A stretch of 64,000 nucleotides of DNA from Anisodus tanguticus (Eukaryota > Streptophyta > Magnoliopsida > Solanales > Solanaceae): the NCBI GenBank assembly GCA_034509755.1, contig CM067556.1:10315501-10379500 (forward strand), given 5' to 3'. Within the stretch, counting starts at the first letter, position 1. The number at the start of each line of letters is the position of its first letter. This document shows, piece after piece, positions 23,223 to 34,330 of the stretch. The position numbers and the translations under genes were made by a program. The notes under the pieces are model-generated. The model saw only the letters and a program-made list of their open reading frames with translations. It was not told the DNA's origin and searched no databases.

Positions 23223-23649
23223 AATTAAGCAAGTTAGATTTTGGTAATAACAAGTTTAACTGATTTTAATTTGAAATCATATAGTTATATATAGTGAATC
23301 TGTAGTGATTTTGCAAAGGAGCAAGAAGATGGGAAGATAATTATTGAGCAATTTCTCCTTTTTGAAGGAAAGAAATTTATGAGGTTTCCGTAGGAAATTA
23401 GAAAAGTGTAAAGAGCGGGAAAGCAAATCGAATGGTAAATTGGCATTAAGAGCGCCGAACAAAGCGGTAGCTAAGATAAGCATACGTAATTAGTCAAAAG
23501 ATATGGGGACAATCTTCCAAAAGAAGTAAAGTTTCACCCCTTAAAAGGAAATAACAATTGTTAATTGTTATTTTGGCAGTTCCGTTTCAATTCATGGCAT
23601 TACTTTTCAAATTTTGTTAGGCCTTTGGCTCCATAACGCTTCATTCATG
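23223..23649. other. Intergenic sequence
   Basis: No recognised gene. A short minus-strand ORF (23277-23483) has no recognisable features. Confidence 0.45.
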
Positions 23650-23839
23650 TATAAAATAATATGTTACTTGATTTTATTGATGAATGATTTATGGTATATA
23701 TAAAATTATAAGAATATTTACTTTGATACAAATTAGGTAACTAATTAACTTAATTACAAAAGAATTATAATTCTACCTAAAATAGGAGATATACAATTAA
23801 TACAATTACTGAAAGAATATTAGAAAATATTATATTACA
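23650..23839 (-). repeat. 3' LTR of C
   Basis: Minus strand starts TGTAATATAATATTTTC after the polypurine GACTGCGGGGG and runs to about 23650. It matches 28108-28297 along its length with scattered differences. Confidence 0.85.
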
Positions 23840-23849
23840 CCCCCGCAGT

Positions 23850-24330
23850 CGAAGCGGGAGGTTCTCGAACACTGAGACTGGCTCGAAAATCATCAAATAG
23901 TATGCGCCGAAGTCCTTTGGTGAAGATGTCGGCAATATGATATCTGGAGGAACATGAAGGACACGAACTTGACCACGAGCCATTTTTGAATTGGACAGTG
24001 AAGCTCAAGTAGAAGGTTACAGATCCAACAAGACTCAGAGACGACATTAGCAACACCTCTGTATTCTACTTCTGCACTGGATCGGGATAGTGTATGTTGC
24101 CTTTTGGAAGATCAAGATAATAGGTTATCTCCGAGAAAATGCAATAACCAGACGTGAAGCGTCGAATGTCAGGACATTCACCCCAGTCAGCATCAGAATA
24201 AGCAGCGAGACCAGTGAGCGAAGACATGTATAGATGTAATCCGAAGTGAAGTGTACCTTGGACGTATCGTAAAATACGTTTGAGAGCATGCATGTGTGCT
24301 GCCGTCGGACTGTACATGTGTAAGCAAATT
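23850..24330 (-). pseudogene. RNase H relic of C
   Basis: Reads YSDADWGECPDIRRFTSGY and, after frame changes, ADIFTKGLRRILFDDFRASL. The middle of the domain (the CDN and HIEMDI motifs) is deleted near 23985: VARG joins FKNGS. It is inactive. Confidence 0.82.
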
Positions 24331-25250
24331 TATTGCACAACATAGGATATGTCTGGTCTCGTGAATGTGAGGTACTACAGGGCCCCAACTAGGCTACGAC
24401 AGTGAGTTGGGTCTGAATGTGAAGGGTCAAAATCAACGTTGAACTTGGAATTGGTGTCTATATGCGTGTGGGATGGTTTGCAAGTGTCATGCCTGCACGG
24501 TCAATGATCACTTCGGTGTACTTCTTCTGTCATAAAAATAGGCCGCCAGAATGTCGAGTGACAGAGATGCCCAAGAAATAACTCAGGCCCCCTAGATCTT
24601 TCATAGCAAACTTAGAGGAAAGAAGAGACATAATGGACCGGCGAAGAGTATCAGATGATGTGGTGAGGATGATGCCATCAATATATAATAATAGGTAAGT
24701 CATGTTTGTACCCTTGTTGTAGATGAATAAGGAGTGATCAGATCTGTTGTATGAAAAACCAATAGATGTGACATAATCGGCGAACTGCTGGTATTATGCT
24801 CGAGGAGACTATTTCAATCCATAAAGCGATTTCCGCAACAGACACACATAATCTGGAAAAATAGGATCCCTGAAACCCATAGGCTGATGCATATATACCA
24901 TTTCATGAAGATCCTCATGTAAGAATGCATTATTGACATCAATCTGATGAATGGGCCTAGACTTGGATATGGCAATGCTGAGGACGGTCCGGATGGTTGT
25001 AGGCTTTACGACCAGGCTGAACGTTTCATCACAGTCCACTCTCACCTGTTGAGACCTGCCATCACCTACAAGACGAACCTTGTACCTCTCAAAAGAACCA
25101 TCAGATTTATTTTTATGTCTAAAAATCCACATAGAAAGATTAATGTTAGCATCAGGTGGATGGGTACTAGGTCTTACGTCTTATTATCAATAAGAGCATT
25201 ATATTCGTTAATCATTGCGGCTTTCCAATTAGGGTCAGACAAGGTATCCT
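24331..25250 (-). pseudogene. Reverse transcriptase relic of C, active site altered
   Basis: The piece 24809-25132 reads MWIFRHKNKSDGSFERYKVR, VDCDETFSLVVKPTTIRTVL, IHQIDVNNAFLHEDLHEMVY and LLRKSLYGLK. Further down the minus strand near 24680 the active site reads YIDG instead of YVDD, so the second catalytic Asp is Gly. Stops and frameshifts around 24780-24810 and 24540 also break it. Confidence 0.85.
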
Positions 25251-25900
25251 TCGGGTTACGAGGGACAAATGAAGGGACAACTAAAACGGAAAGGTTAAAC
25301 AACCATTTAGTTTGTGAATTCCGTGTATGGCACAGATTTACATAGTTTGAGAGTGTGTCTCGGGATGCGGGACGGGAGGGGGGGGGGGGGGGTTTGTCAC
25401 CGGACTATCAGGAAAATGATGAAGGGCAGGGGTAACAGTACTGGCTGGCCGAACCTCAGTTTGTCGAGAGGTTATTGCGGAATCACGCTGAGACGGGCTG
25501 CTCTGGGCCACCATCGGCAGAACCGAGTGGGCAGCTAGTCCCGGGCTGGCCGATATGGTGGCGGGTGTATGTGTTTGGGATGATGGACTATGTAAATGGT
25601 GAATTAGAAGATGGTTTAGGTCATCATCTAGGAAGTCGTAGGAATATCGAGATGGCGAATACAGATAGGCAAAGGGAAATTGAGACTCATCAAATAGGAC
25701 ATGACGCGAAATAATAATTTTACGGCTCGACAAGTCATAGCATGAGTAACCACGATGATTGGCAGGGTAACCTAGAAACACATACGGGGAAGACCAGGGT
25801 TGGAGTTTGTGAGTGGTCGGATAGAGAGGGTAACAAAGACATCCAAAAATACGCAAGTGTTGGTAAAGGGGTTCCTACGAAACAGAACTTGGGTGGGCGA
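25251..25900 (-). pseudogene. Integrase C-terminal part and linker of C
   Basis: A 172-residue open piece reads RIFGCLCYPLYPTTHKLQPW, VFLGYPANHRGYSCYDLSS and ISRHVLFDESQFPFAYLYSP, the end of integrase, then a Ser/Pro/His-rich linker ending in a proline run encoded by the 15-G run (25378-25392, plus strand). Confidence 0.85.
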
Positions 25901-26640
25901 CCATTGAGCTAGAGACTTGTTTGAGATTATGTTTAGGAGATAGTTGGTCATGGAGAGTGCGTAATGCCAAAATTGAGGGGGAATTGAGGAGTGAGCAAGT
26001 AGGGCACGAATGAGGTTGTTTATGGTTCGAATTTTCTATTCGACTTTACCATTTTAGGAGGATGTGTGAAGGTAGGAAAAATAAAAGGTAATACCGTTTT
26101 TGGAGCAAAACTATTTGAATTTGTTATTATCCAATTCCCTGCCATTGTCACATTGAAAATATTTAATGCTCTTTTCAAATTATGTTTTTACGAAAGCACT
26201 AAATGAAGAAAAATAGGGTAGAACGCAGATTTATTTCCAATTGGAAAAGTCCATAGAAAGTTGGAATAATCGTCCAAAAACAACACATAATAACGATGGA
26301 CAATCGTACTCAAAATGTGGGATGTCCACAAATCTCTATGTATGATATCGAAAGGCATTAAAGTACAATTTGTGGATGCAGAAAATGGTAATTTGACATG
26401 TTTTCCAAAAATGCAAGATTCACATATAGGAGTCTTAGAAATATGATTGCAATTAATAAAATTATTTTTCCTAAGAGCGTAAAACAGAGTCTCCCGGATG
26501 TTCTAATCTAGAATGCCATAAGGAAGATGAAAGGGCAGCAAAGGTTGAGGGAATTGAGGCTGGACTGTTGACGGCGTTTGAAATAGAGTAGAAATCTTTG
26601 ATGTTGTCACATCTCATTATTTGTCTCCCTGTCGTAAAAT
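25901..26640 (-). pseudogene. Integrase core relic of C
   Basis: No long frame survives, but on the minus strand the sequence can be read as FDIIHRDLWTSHIL (near 26300-26360), DDYSNFLWTF (near 26240), QCDNGRELDN (near 26130) and ending in the NGKVE-type motif near 26050. Frameshifts occur throughout. Confidence 0.7.
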
Positions 26641-27041
26641 GCTTTATAGTAAAACAAAAAGGATCAAAGTCAAAGAAAACTCAATTGTCATTTGTGAAAC
26701 GTCACACGGAGATTAGATTCTTAATGAGTTTAGGGGCATGAATGATATTTTTATGATTAGTGGTGGATGTAGTGGGATAGAGAGGAATGACCATAACTAC
26801 GGATGAGAATGCCTTGTCCACTACCAATAATAATATTCTGATTTAAAATACTCAAATTGGAATAAGACGAGAGAGTACCTTGTGATTTCGTCATGTGAGA
26901 TGTGGCACATGTGTCCATATACCAATTTTCGTCTCGAGTGTTGAGTAACATTGTGCTCATAGCTTCCTCAATATCAGTTGGTACATAAGTCGATGACCGG
27001 AGGGGGCTGTGCTGTGTAGGCCTATTGTGGACGTGGGTCAA
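26641..27041 (-). pseudogene. Protease relic of C
   Basis: Contains NWYMDTCATSHMTKSQGTLS. The active-site DTGA is DTCA, so the protease is inactive. The piece follows Gag in another frame. Confidence 0.84.
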
Positions 27042-27091
27042 GTATGTCAGGTTGAGCCTGTCGGTTCTGAGGTGGAGTTTACGAGGATGTC

Positions 27092-27968
27092 TTATACCGG
27101 CAAGGAGGGGAGGCCCATGATGGTGGGGCTCACACGGCCATGGCGGAGGCTGCTGTCACTGTTACGATCGTTGACTTTGCTGGACTGCCTACTCCGACGG
27201 TTGTTACGAGAGGAAGTGGACTGTTGCGGGTCCTCTGGCCGACGGTTCTGGTTGTCGGACCAGAAGGCCTTGCCGTCGGTAGAGGGCCCGACGGTGGTGG
27301 TGAGGGTGTCGTCGACAATGCTGACCCGAGTGGTGTTGCGCTTAATTTTTCGAGTTTCCTCAAGGATGAGTTTCAAACGGGCCTCATAAAACGGAGGTAA
27401 CATCGTGCATTGCTGAAGGATGATGGCAACACCATAATAGGATTCGTTCAAAACTGTAATAAGTTGCATGTCCAATCGCTGATTAGTGACTGGTGCGCCG
27501 ACGTTTGAGAGTTTGTCGGCAATCATCTTGTGTTCTTGACAATAGGCAGACACGTTTGGGAAATCATCCTGATGAACGTCCTTGAATTGATTTTCAAGGT
27601 ATAATGCTTGTTGAGTTTTGTTGTTGAGGAAAATATTATCCAAACGTTCTCACGTTTGGCGGGCAGTGACATCGGTCTCAATGATGGTATGCTACAAATC
27701 ATTAGATATCGTGTCGTATATCCAATGGAGGACGACTGCGTCCAAACGAGACCAGAGTGCATCATCAGAAGTCGAAGAAGATGGTACGTCTGTGGACTTC
27801 GACATGAGAGGGATGATGTATTCGATAATTTCGTAAACACGATAATGGATCTTAAAAATCTCCACCCACGTGTAGTGTTGACCTTTTTCCATCTCAAGAG
27901 TCACATGGATGAAGTTTTTTAATGTTGTTTACGGCAAGTGCAGGATGAAATTTGGTTTTGTCAGCCAT
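27092..27968 (-). pseudogene. Gag relic of C
   Basis: A start at 27966-27968 opens ADKTKFHPALAVNNIK; frameshifted pieces then give LEMEKGQHYTWVEIFKIHYR, LWSRLDAVVLHWIYDTISND and NIFLNNKTQQALYLENQFKD. The C-terminal part is Arg/Ser/Asn-rich with no visible CCHC knuckle. GC-rich sequence at 27120-27340 produces long spurious frames on both strands. Confidence 0.84.
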
Positions 27969-28107
27969 GGAAGAGGAAATTTATGAGGAAGAGGGAGGGA
28001 GAATGGCTGAAAAAACTAGGGTTCCGTCGTGGGGAAAAGAGGGAGGGGGGGGGCTGAGAGAGCTCGACGACTAGGGTAGGGTTTGTAATTTTAGGTTACT
28101 GATACCA

Positions 28108-28297
28108 TAAAAGAATATGTTTCTTGATTTTATTGATGAATGATTTACAATATATATAAGGTTACAAGAATATTTACTTTGATACAAATTAGGTAACTAA
28201 TTAACCTAATTATAAAAGGATTATAATTCTACATAAAATAGGGGATATACAATTAATACAATTAATGAAAGAATATTGGAAAATATTTTATTAGTGT
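28108..28297 (-). repeat. 5' LTR and primer site of C
   Basis: About 190 bp, adjacent to the primer site (28096-28107, minus strand TGGTATCAGTAA). It matches the 3' LTR of C from ATTTTATTGATGAATGATTT to ACAATTAATACAATTA. Confidence 0.84.
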
Positions 28298-28353
28298 AGT
28301 CAATTTAGAAATAATAAAGGTTTTATCCTTCAACTTGTCCTAATAACTATGCT

Positions 28354-28476
28354 ACAACAACAACATACCCAGTGAAATTCCACAACGTGGGGTCTGGGGA
28401 AGGTAGAGCGTACGCTGACTTTACCTCTACCTTGGTAGGTAGAGCAGTTGTTTTCGAAAGACCCTCGGCTCAAGAC
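28354..28476 (-). repeat. SINE-like Solanaceae repeat
   Basis: ACAACAACATACCCAGTG, GGGGTCTGGGGAAGGTAGAG and GACCCTCGGCTCAAG follow in order. On the minus strand this ends GGGTATGTTGTTGTTGT, the 3' tail form of Au-type plant SINEs. The tRNA-like head is missing. It sits in the upstream region of the GATA gene. Confidence 0.65.
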
Positions 28477-29163
28477 ACAACATAAACACAAGCAAAGCAC
28501 GAGAAACGGTCAGACTATGACAAAAAATTTAAAGCAGTATGACAATGATGGTAACAAAAGCGGATAAGTCATGATAGTCTGAAAAAAAGAAGCAATAACT
28601 AACGCATGTAGATAAGATAAACAAATTATACAAAAAAACACACATCAACAGGAATCAAACGACGGGAGAATATGGTGTAATAATTTTTCATGCGAAATGA
28701 AGGAATAATTACCACGTTCAATTAACATTAACAACAAATCTTTTTTTTTGTGTAGTAAATACAAAAGAAGCAAATTCATTAATATGAGAGAGACTATTTC
28801 CACACTGTAAAGACCCATTCTGACCTACATATTACAACGCAAACATAAGAATCATTAGATCAATGGAAAAAAGAGAACGTTACTAGATATAATTTTGAGT
28901 TAGGACTTAAATGAGAAAGGAAGGAAACTTTCTCTTGGAGTTCTGTCGCTTTTGTTATTTTCATAAACTTGTGTACTCCAAGTGAGAAAATGAAAAGCAA
29001 GTTAGTTTAATTTTGAAATTCCCACCAACAAAAAGTATTTATAGTAGCACCAAATTACATAGATAGAATATTATAAATAGGAATAATTCAGTTGTTAGTA
29101 TGTAATCTGTATAATTTACAAAATAAGTCAATCTATTAAGGCTTATCCAGTCAGAAAATCACT
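28477..29163. other. Upstream region of the GATA gene
   Basis: AT-rich sequence without a gene or recognised repeat. It probably holds promoter elements, but none can be assigned beyond the candidate TATA box that follows. Confidence 0.45.
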
Positions 29164-29170
29164 TATAAAA
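29164..29170 (+). promoter_or_regulatory. Candidate TATA box of the GATA gene
   Basis: TATAAAA lies about 380 bp upstream of the start codon. Transcription would begin near 29195-29205, giving a TC-rich leader of about 240 bases (minus the intron). A second candidate, TATTTATAG, is at 29037-29045. Confidence 0.45.
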
Positions 29171-29436
29171 CTCTGTACTATTAAAAATGTAACCCCCACA
29201 GAAAAGTACAAAGAAAAATAAAGTCTTGGAAGAAAAAAAATATTTAGAAGTTTTAAGAAGAAAGCAAAAATATTTGTGTGTTTTTCCCCCTATTTGTCTA
29301 TCATTCAATGCTTTACCGAACTACACACCACTCTTTTTTCTCTCCTTTCGACTCTTTTCCCCTTTCTTCCCTATCTCCTCATCCCCCTTCTTCCTCCTCT
29401 CTTTCACCTCTATCTCCTTCTTCAACTTCTGTCCAG

Positions 29437-29539
29437 GTACTTTAATTTATTCTTCTTTTAACCCCAAAGTTTTAATCTTTTCCTCTTTTTTGTGTTGTGA
29501 ATTTAACTGTTTTTCATGTTGTTGAAAAAAAAAAAATAG
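29437..29539 (+). other. Probable intron in the 5' leader of the GATA gene
   Basis: A donor CCAG|GTAC ends the pyrimidine-rich leader (29334-29436) and an acceptor AATAG|GAAATG lies three bases before the start codon. The 103-bp interval is T-rich, as plant introns are, although its 3' end is A-rich. Confidence 0.5.
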
Positions 29540-29542
29540 GAA

Positions 29543-30670
29543 ATGGACTGTGTGGAGAGGGCGTTGAAAAGCAGTTTTATTCCTGAGACACAAAACCAGG
29601 CCTATGGGGATGACTTGTGTGTTGCCGGCACCGGTCAAAATGTTGTCTCCGGCGACGACTTCTTTGTTGACGACTTGCTTGACTTTAATGGCTTTGTTGA
29701 AGGAGAAGGAGAAGGAGAAGAAGAAGAAAAAGAACAACAGGGAGAAGATAACTCTGTTTCAATTTCTGTTTCGCCTCAAAAAAAACCAGAGGGTAAAGAA
29801 GTTGACAACAAGGACATAGTAGTCAACATTTTTGTACCTGAAACAGAAGATTTTGCTTGTCTTCCTGTTAGTGAACTCACTGTTCCGGTAAGTTTTCCTC
29901 ACTCCTGTTTCGTTTTTGCTGTAAAGTTTGAATTTTTATTTTAAAAAAAGACGTTTTTTTAGTTGTTGAACTGAAGGATAAAAGGACGGGTTTTTTTTTC
30001 GCTACAGGCGGATGACCTGGATAGCCTTGAATGGCTGTCTCATTTTGTTGAAGACTCATTTTCTGGATACTCACTTGCTTATCCTGCCGGAAAATTACCG
30101 GTCAAGCCGGTCGAGAACCAGTTGGAAGGGGTAACTCCGGTTCAGGAGAAGTCATGTTTTGCAACACCGGTTCAAACTAAGGCTAGGACAAAGCGTGGGA
30201 GGACTAGCATCCGAGTTTGGCCAGCCGGTTCAGGCTCATTGACCGAGTCATCTTCTTCTTCATCTTCGACTTCCTCCACCACAACCTTGTCTTCATCTCC
30301 AACTACTCATTGGATGCTTTATCCAACTCCGGTTCATACTGCCGAGTCACCAGGTAAACCGGTGGCTAAGAAGCTTAAGAAGAAACTGGCGGCTCAGGGT
30401 GGAAGTGGGCCTCAACAACCGCGGCGGTGCAGCCATTGTGGGGTTCAGAAGACCCCACAGTGGAGAGCCGGTCCAATGGGTGCGAAAACTCTGTGTAACG
30501 CTTGTGGGGTTCGCTATAAATCCGGTCGGATGCTACCGGAATACCGTCCGGCATGCAGCCCGACGTTTTCCAGCGAGTTGCACTCGAACAATCACCGGAA
30601 AGTTTTGGAAATGCGGCGAAAGAAGGAATCAGATGAAAGCGGTTTAGCTCAGCCTGTTCAGAGTTTTTGA
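29543..30670 (+). CDS. Class-I plant GATA zinc-finger transcription factor
   Basis: Two coding exons, 29543-29887 and 30008-30670, join in frame to give 335 residues. GATA factors bind WGATAR sites in nuclear DNA and control genes for light, growth or carbon/nitrogen responses. Residues 256-281 form the plant-type finger C-X2-C-X18-C-X2-C (CSHC...CNAC), followed by the conserved GVRYKSGRMLPEYRPACSP. Residues 118-131 (DLDSLEWLSHFVED) match the N-terminal motif of the class-I group, as does the length. An acidic run is at 53-64, a Ser/Thr-rich stretch at 195-215, and basic clusters at 173-180 and 236-241 could be nuclear-localisation signals. The ATG is the first in this frame with stops upstream. 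No frame damage is seen, so the gene looks functional. The exact member of the family cannot be named. Confidence 0.95.
29888..30007 (+). other. Coding intron of the GATA gene
   Basis: A 120-bp intron with donor CCG|GTAAGT and acceptor CTACAG|GCG. It falls between codons (phase 0) just before the LEWL motif, where class-I plant GATA genes commonly have their intron. It is T-rich. Confidence 0.93.
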
Positions 30671-32092
30671 AGATATTTTAATTATTTTTTTAAGAAAAAA
30701 AGGTGCTTGCAGTGTAGGGAATTTTATTTTTAATTAGAAAAGGAAGGAAATTAGATTTTTTAAAAAAGTGAACCGGAGTGAAGGTAAAAAACAAAGCCGG
30801 TTCAGTTAGAGAGCTAAGCCCGGTTTAGATTGTACATTTCTAACATGGACTCATGATTTGGTGAGGTAGGTTTCAAAGGCTAGTGTAACGGATGAAGAGT
30901 CTTTCATGTACTTTCCCAGATAAAATTCCCAGAAAAAAAATCTTGTTATTGCATAGTCATGCTTTTATTCTTTATTATTGGTGTTTGTATTATTGTGCAA
31001 AAAATAGGAGGGAAAAGCAAGATGACAAGTGCATTTGGAACGTTTCAACCTTTAGTAAGCAGGCCGTTGAAAAGTGAGAAGTATATGCCTTTTAGGGTAC
31101 CCAAATACTCATGGCGTGAGCCGTAAGCATTCGCCTAATCCTTAACCAATTTGTTTTGCACACTCTAGGTTACTAGAGAATCTTATATTTCTATGTTTTG
31201 CACTATTTCTTGGTTCTTTTATATACTTCACAATTGGTTTGATATAAACAAATGGAAAAAATCAAATCAAAGAGATTAATGATATTTCGGGTGGCCATTG
31301 CATATTGTTGATGTGGTCCACACCACACTATTTGAACATGATTCAGAGAATTCAAAGACACATGGTTAAGGTGGGAGGGGAATCAGAGACAAATTACATA
31401 CAAAAATTTCGATGTGACCGATAATATCTTACTTTCTAGGAACCTCTTTAGCTAGAGGAAAAGAATCACAAGATTTTCATGTACAAAGTTGAAGAGTAGA
31501 GTGGTCCCCGGATGACAAAGGATGAAAACTTAAAATTCAATTAGGCAGCTTCTCATAGCGTAGCTTTCGAATCGCTGGCTGGAAGCTCAGCGTAGTTTCG
31601 AATCTTTGAAGCTCGCAAGCGCAGTCAGTAGTTTCGAATCTGCACGAGCAATTTACTCTCTTTTGGGTAGGACTTTGTAGGTGATATCATTTGTCATGTT
31701 CTTAAACCCTAGTCATTCAGAGACATCCCACAATTTATTGATAGTAATGATGATGGATCGAGATTACTATCTGTATGAATAATTTAAGCCGGAAAAATGT
31801 ATATATAATTTTTTTTTAAGAGTAGTATTATAAAGAGGATACAGTCTGCGAGGACTGTGACTGATAAGAGGGGCGCGCTTTCCTAGTTTAATTTGTTGGA
31901 ATATTGTTTCACTTCAAATTCTAGCGTTTAACCGTCTTTGACATGGACATATCCTTCTCCTAATTTGTTCTTTCCTTTTCTTTCATTTTCTTGCTAATTT
32001 ATGATCATTTGAGTAGAAAATACTTCATTCCTCATTTGGCCCTGTGATAAATGTGCTAGGTGGTTGTGGTGTTTTGAAATTGCATTGCCGAT
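30671..32092. other. 3' region of the GATA gene and spacer
   Basis: The first 300-400 bases are the probable 3' untranslated region; no exact poly-A signal can be fixed. A short ORF at 30892-31077 has no recognised features. At 31555-31655 the motif TAGTTTCGAATC occurs three times in imperfect form. No other gene is seen. Confidence 0.5.
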
Positions 32093-32190
32093 CTACAACA
32101 ACAAACATACTCAGTGTAATTCATAAATGGGTTTTGAGAAGATAGAGCGTGTCCAGATCTTACTCTTACTTAGAGAAGCTATTTCTTAAC
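32093..32190 (-). repeat. Degraded SINE-like repeat
   Basis: CTACAACAACAAACATACTC and GTGTAATTCATAAATGGG with AGATAGAGCGTG mirror the repeat at 28354-28476, with many changes. Confidence 0.5.
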
Positions 32191-32370
32191 AATCCTCCAT
32201 AGATAGGCATTGTCGATCTATGTAATAACTAAATTGTACATGACTACACCTAATTATGTGTTCAAATCAAGATATAAATAGTGTATTTTTCTTATAATTG
32301 AACTTGCTTTGAACCCACTGGCCATTAATTAAACATCGATGTTCACTTGGAATTTTTATATCATACATAG

Positions 32371-32402
32371 GGCAGCCCGGTGCGCTAAGCTCCCGCTATG
32401 CA
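32371..32402. repeat. SINE end fragment
   Basis: GGCAGCCCGGTGCGCTAAGC followed by TCCCGCTATG is the 3'-terminal wording of a common Solanaceae SINE repeat, here only 32 bases long. Confidence 0.5.
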
Positions 32403-32587
32403 TAGGTCATTTTAAATTTGCTATTCTTAGACATAGGAAAACTAGGTGAACCTTCATAAAAGATAAGAGACTTGCATGTCTCATTAATTTACATTGTTCT
32501 AACCTTAGGAGTTTGGCAATCTTCATATCATCAATTGATTCTCCTATTAACATTATCATTAATAGGAGTTTGGAAATCTTCATTTCT

Positions 32588-32964
32588 TCAAATGACACAC
32601 ATAATCTGGATGAATCGGATTTCGAAATTCCATAGGCTGATGCATATAAACAGTTTCATGAAGGTCCCTATGCAAGAAGACATTTTTGACATCAAACTGA
32701 TGAATACGCCATGATTGGACAAAACAATGCTGAGAACAGTTTGAATAGTTGCCGGTTTCACCATTGGACAGAAAGTTTCATCACAATCCACACCAACCTG
32801 TTGAGACATGCCATCACCTACAAGATGGGTCTTGTGCCTCTAAAAAGAATCATCAGATTTCTTTTTATGTCGAAAAACCCACATAGAACGAATAACATTA
32901 GCATCAGCAGGATGGGGCACTAGATCCCACGTCTTATTTTCAATAAGCGTATTATATTCGTCTA
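32588..32964 (-). pseudogene. Truncated reverse transcriptase of D
   Basis: Reads SQQVGVDCDETFCPMVKPAT and IQTVLSIVLS, with the preceding MWVFRHKKKSDD in another frame, and ends near the DYVC motif at the truncation point. The catalytic YVDD region is not present. Confidence 0.82.
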
Positions 32965-33483
32965 TCATGGCAGCTTTCCAATTTGGATCGGACAAGACAT
33001 TTTTCTAGTTGCGGGGAAGAGGTGAAGGGGCAACCGAAGTCGACAAATTGAACTGTCATTTGGATTTAGAAATGTCGTGCATAGCACGAGTTTCCATTGT
33101 TCGTAGAGGTGTCGTGGGGGTTTATTTGGTGTGGGCTGGACGGGATGTGGCTGGGCTGGCTGTGGGCTGTGAGGGGAGCTAGGCGAGCTGGGATCGGGAA
33201 GGTGGGGCTGTGCCACGGGCCGAGAAGAGGCAAGGGCGGGGACGGGAAGGTCAGGAGCTCGAGCGGGATCTGGGATACCGACGAGTGGGCTGGTCCGTGA
33301 TTCCCGTGGCTGGGTTTGGTGGCCCACCCGACACGGGTAAGGTTGAAATGGGTCGGGCTCTGGTAATGGTAGTAATTGATGAATTATAAGGGGATATAAG
33401 CCATTATTTAAGAAGTTATAGGAATTCGGAGGCGGAGAATGCAGCTTGGCAAAAGGAGAATTGGGACTCATCGAATATGACAT
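32965..33483 (-). pseudogene. Integrase-RT linker of D
   Basis: A 172-residue open piece rich in Pro, Ser and Gln (PQPAQPHPVQPTPNKPPRHL) that begins with the end of integrase (SPNSPFAKLHSPPPNSYNFL) and leads into RT. Its GC-rich composition gives a spurious plus-strand frame at 33097-33300. Confidence 0.8.
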
Positions 33484-34330
33484 GCCTAGAACTGATTATT
33501 TTACGGCTGGACAAATCGTAACAGTTATAACCTCAATGATTAGATGGGTAACTAATAAAGACACACGGGTTGAAATGAAGTTGTAGTTTATTGATTTTGG
33601 TGGAGGGATGAAGGGGTAGCATAGGCACCTAAAGGTTTGTAAGTGCTTATAGGAAGAATCTCGAAGATAGAGAACTTGAGTCGGAGACTTGTGCTTGAGA
33701 GACTTGTTTGAGAGAATGTTCGAGATATGTTGCCATTGATAGAGCGTGATGCTAAAAATAGGGGGGTGGAAGAGTGGGCAAGGAGGGTACGAACTAAGTT
33801 ATTTATGGTTCTTATTTTTCGTTATGCTTTGCCATTTTGTGGAGAGGTGTGAGGGCATGAAAATAAAAAAAACAAGACCATTTTTGGCGCAAAAGAGTTT
33901 AAATTGTTTATTGTCGAATTCCCTCACATTGTCACATTGAAAGCATTTGATATTCTTTTCAAATTATTTTAAATTAAAGCACTAAAGGATGAAAAAATTG
34001 AATAGACTTGGGAATTATTGCCAATAGGAAAAGTCCACAAGAAATTTGAGCAATCATCCAAAAACAACATATAATATTGATGCCTAACCGTGCTTAAAAT
34101 AGGAGAAGTTCACAAATCAGTATGTATGATTTCAAATGGCATTAAAGTGCTAGAGGATGAAGAATAAAACGACAACTTGACATGTTTCTCAAAAAACACA
34201 AGATTCACAAACAGGAGGGCAAGATAAATGTTTGCAATTAATAAACTTATTTTTACTAAGGGAGCGTAAAATAGGGTATCCCGGATGTCCCAATCTATTA
34301 TGCCATAGAACAGACGAAATAACTGCAAAG
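33484..34330 (-). pseudogene. Integrase relic of D
   Basis: Frameshifted fragments include LWHNRLGHPGYPILRSLSKN, CESCVF, FEIIHTDL and, further on, FLDDCSNFLWTF and the CDN motif near 33930. The end near 33500-33600 matches the GYPSNH..CYDLSS block of related copies. No continuous frame remains. Confidence 0.78.

Larger units (their letters stand above)
23650..28297 (-). mobile_element. Copia retrotransposon C, both LTRs present
   Basis: A 4.65-kb minus-strand copia element, of a family closer to B, D and E than to A. Two LTRs of about 190 bp bound Gag, protease, integrase, RT and RNase H. No matching target duplication is seen. Several internal deletions and a 15-G run (25378-25392) break it. 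It ends about 1.2 kb upstream of the GATA gene. Confidence 0.9.

Noticed and set aside
27120..27400. Long GC-rich ORFs on both strands
   Set aside because: They are shadows of the Gag tail of element C, whose composition keeps several frames open.
29276..29525. ORFs of 61-99 codons before the GATA gene
   Set aside because: They read the pyrimidine-rich leader and end in the proposed leader intron; not coding.
30892..31077. 61-codon ORF downstream of the GATA gene
   Set aside because: It lies in the probable 3' untranslated region and has no recognised feature.
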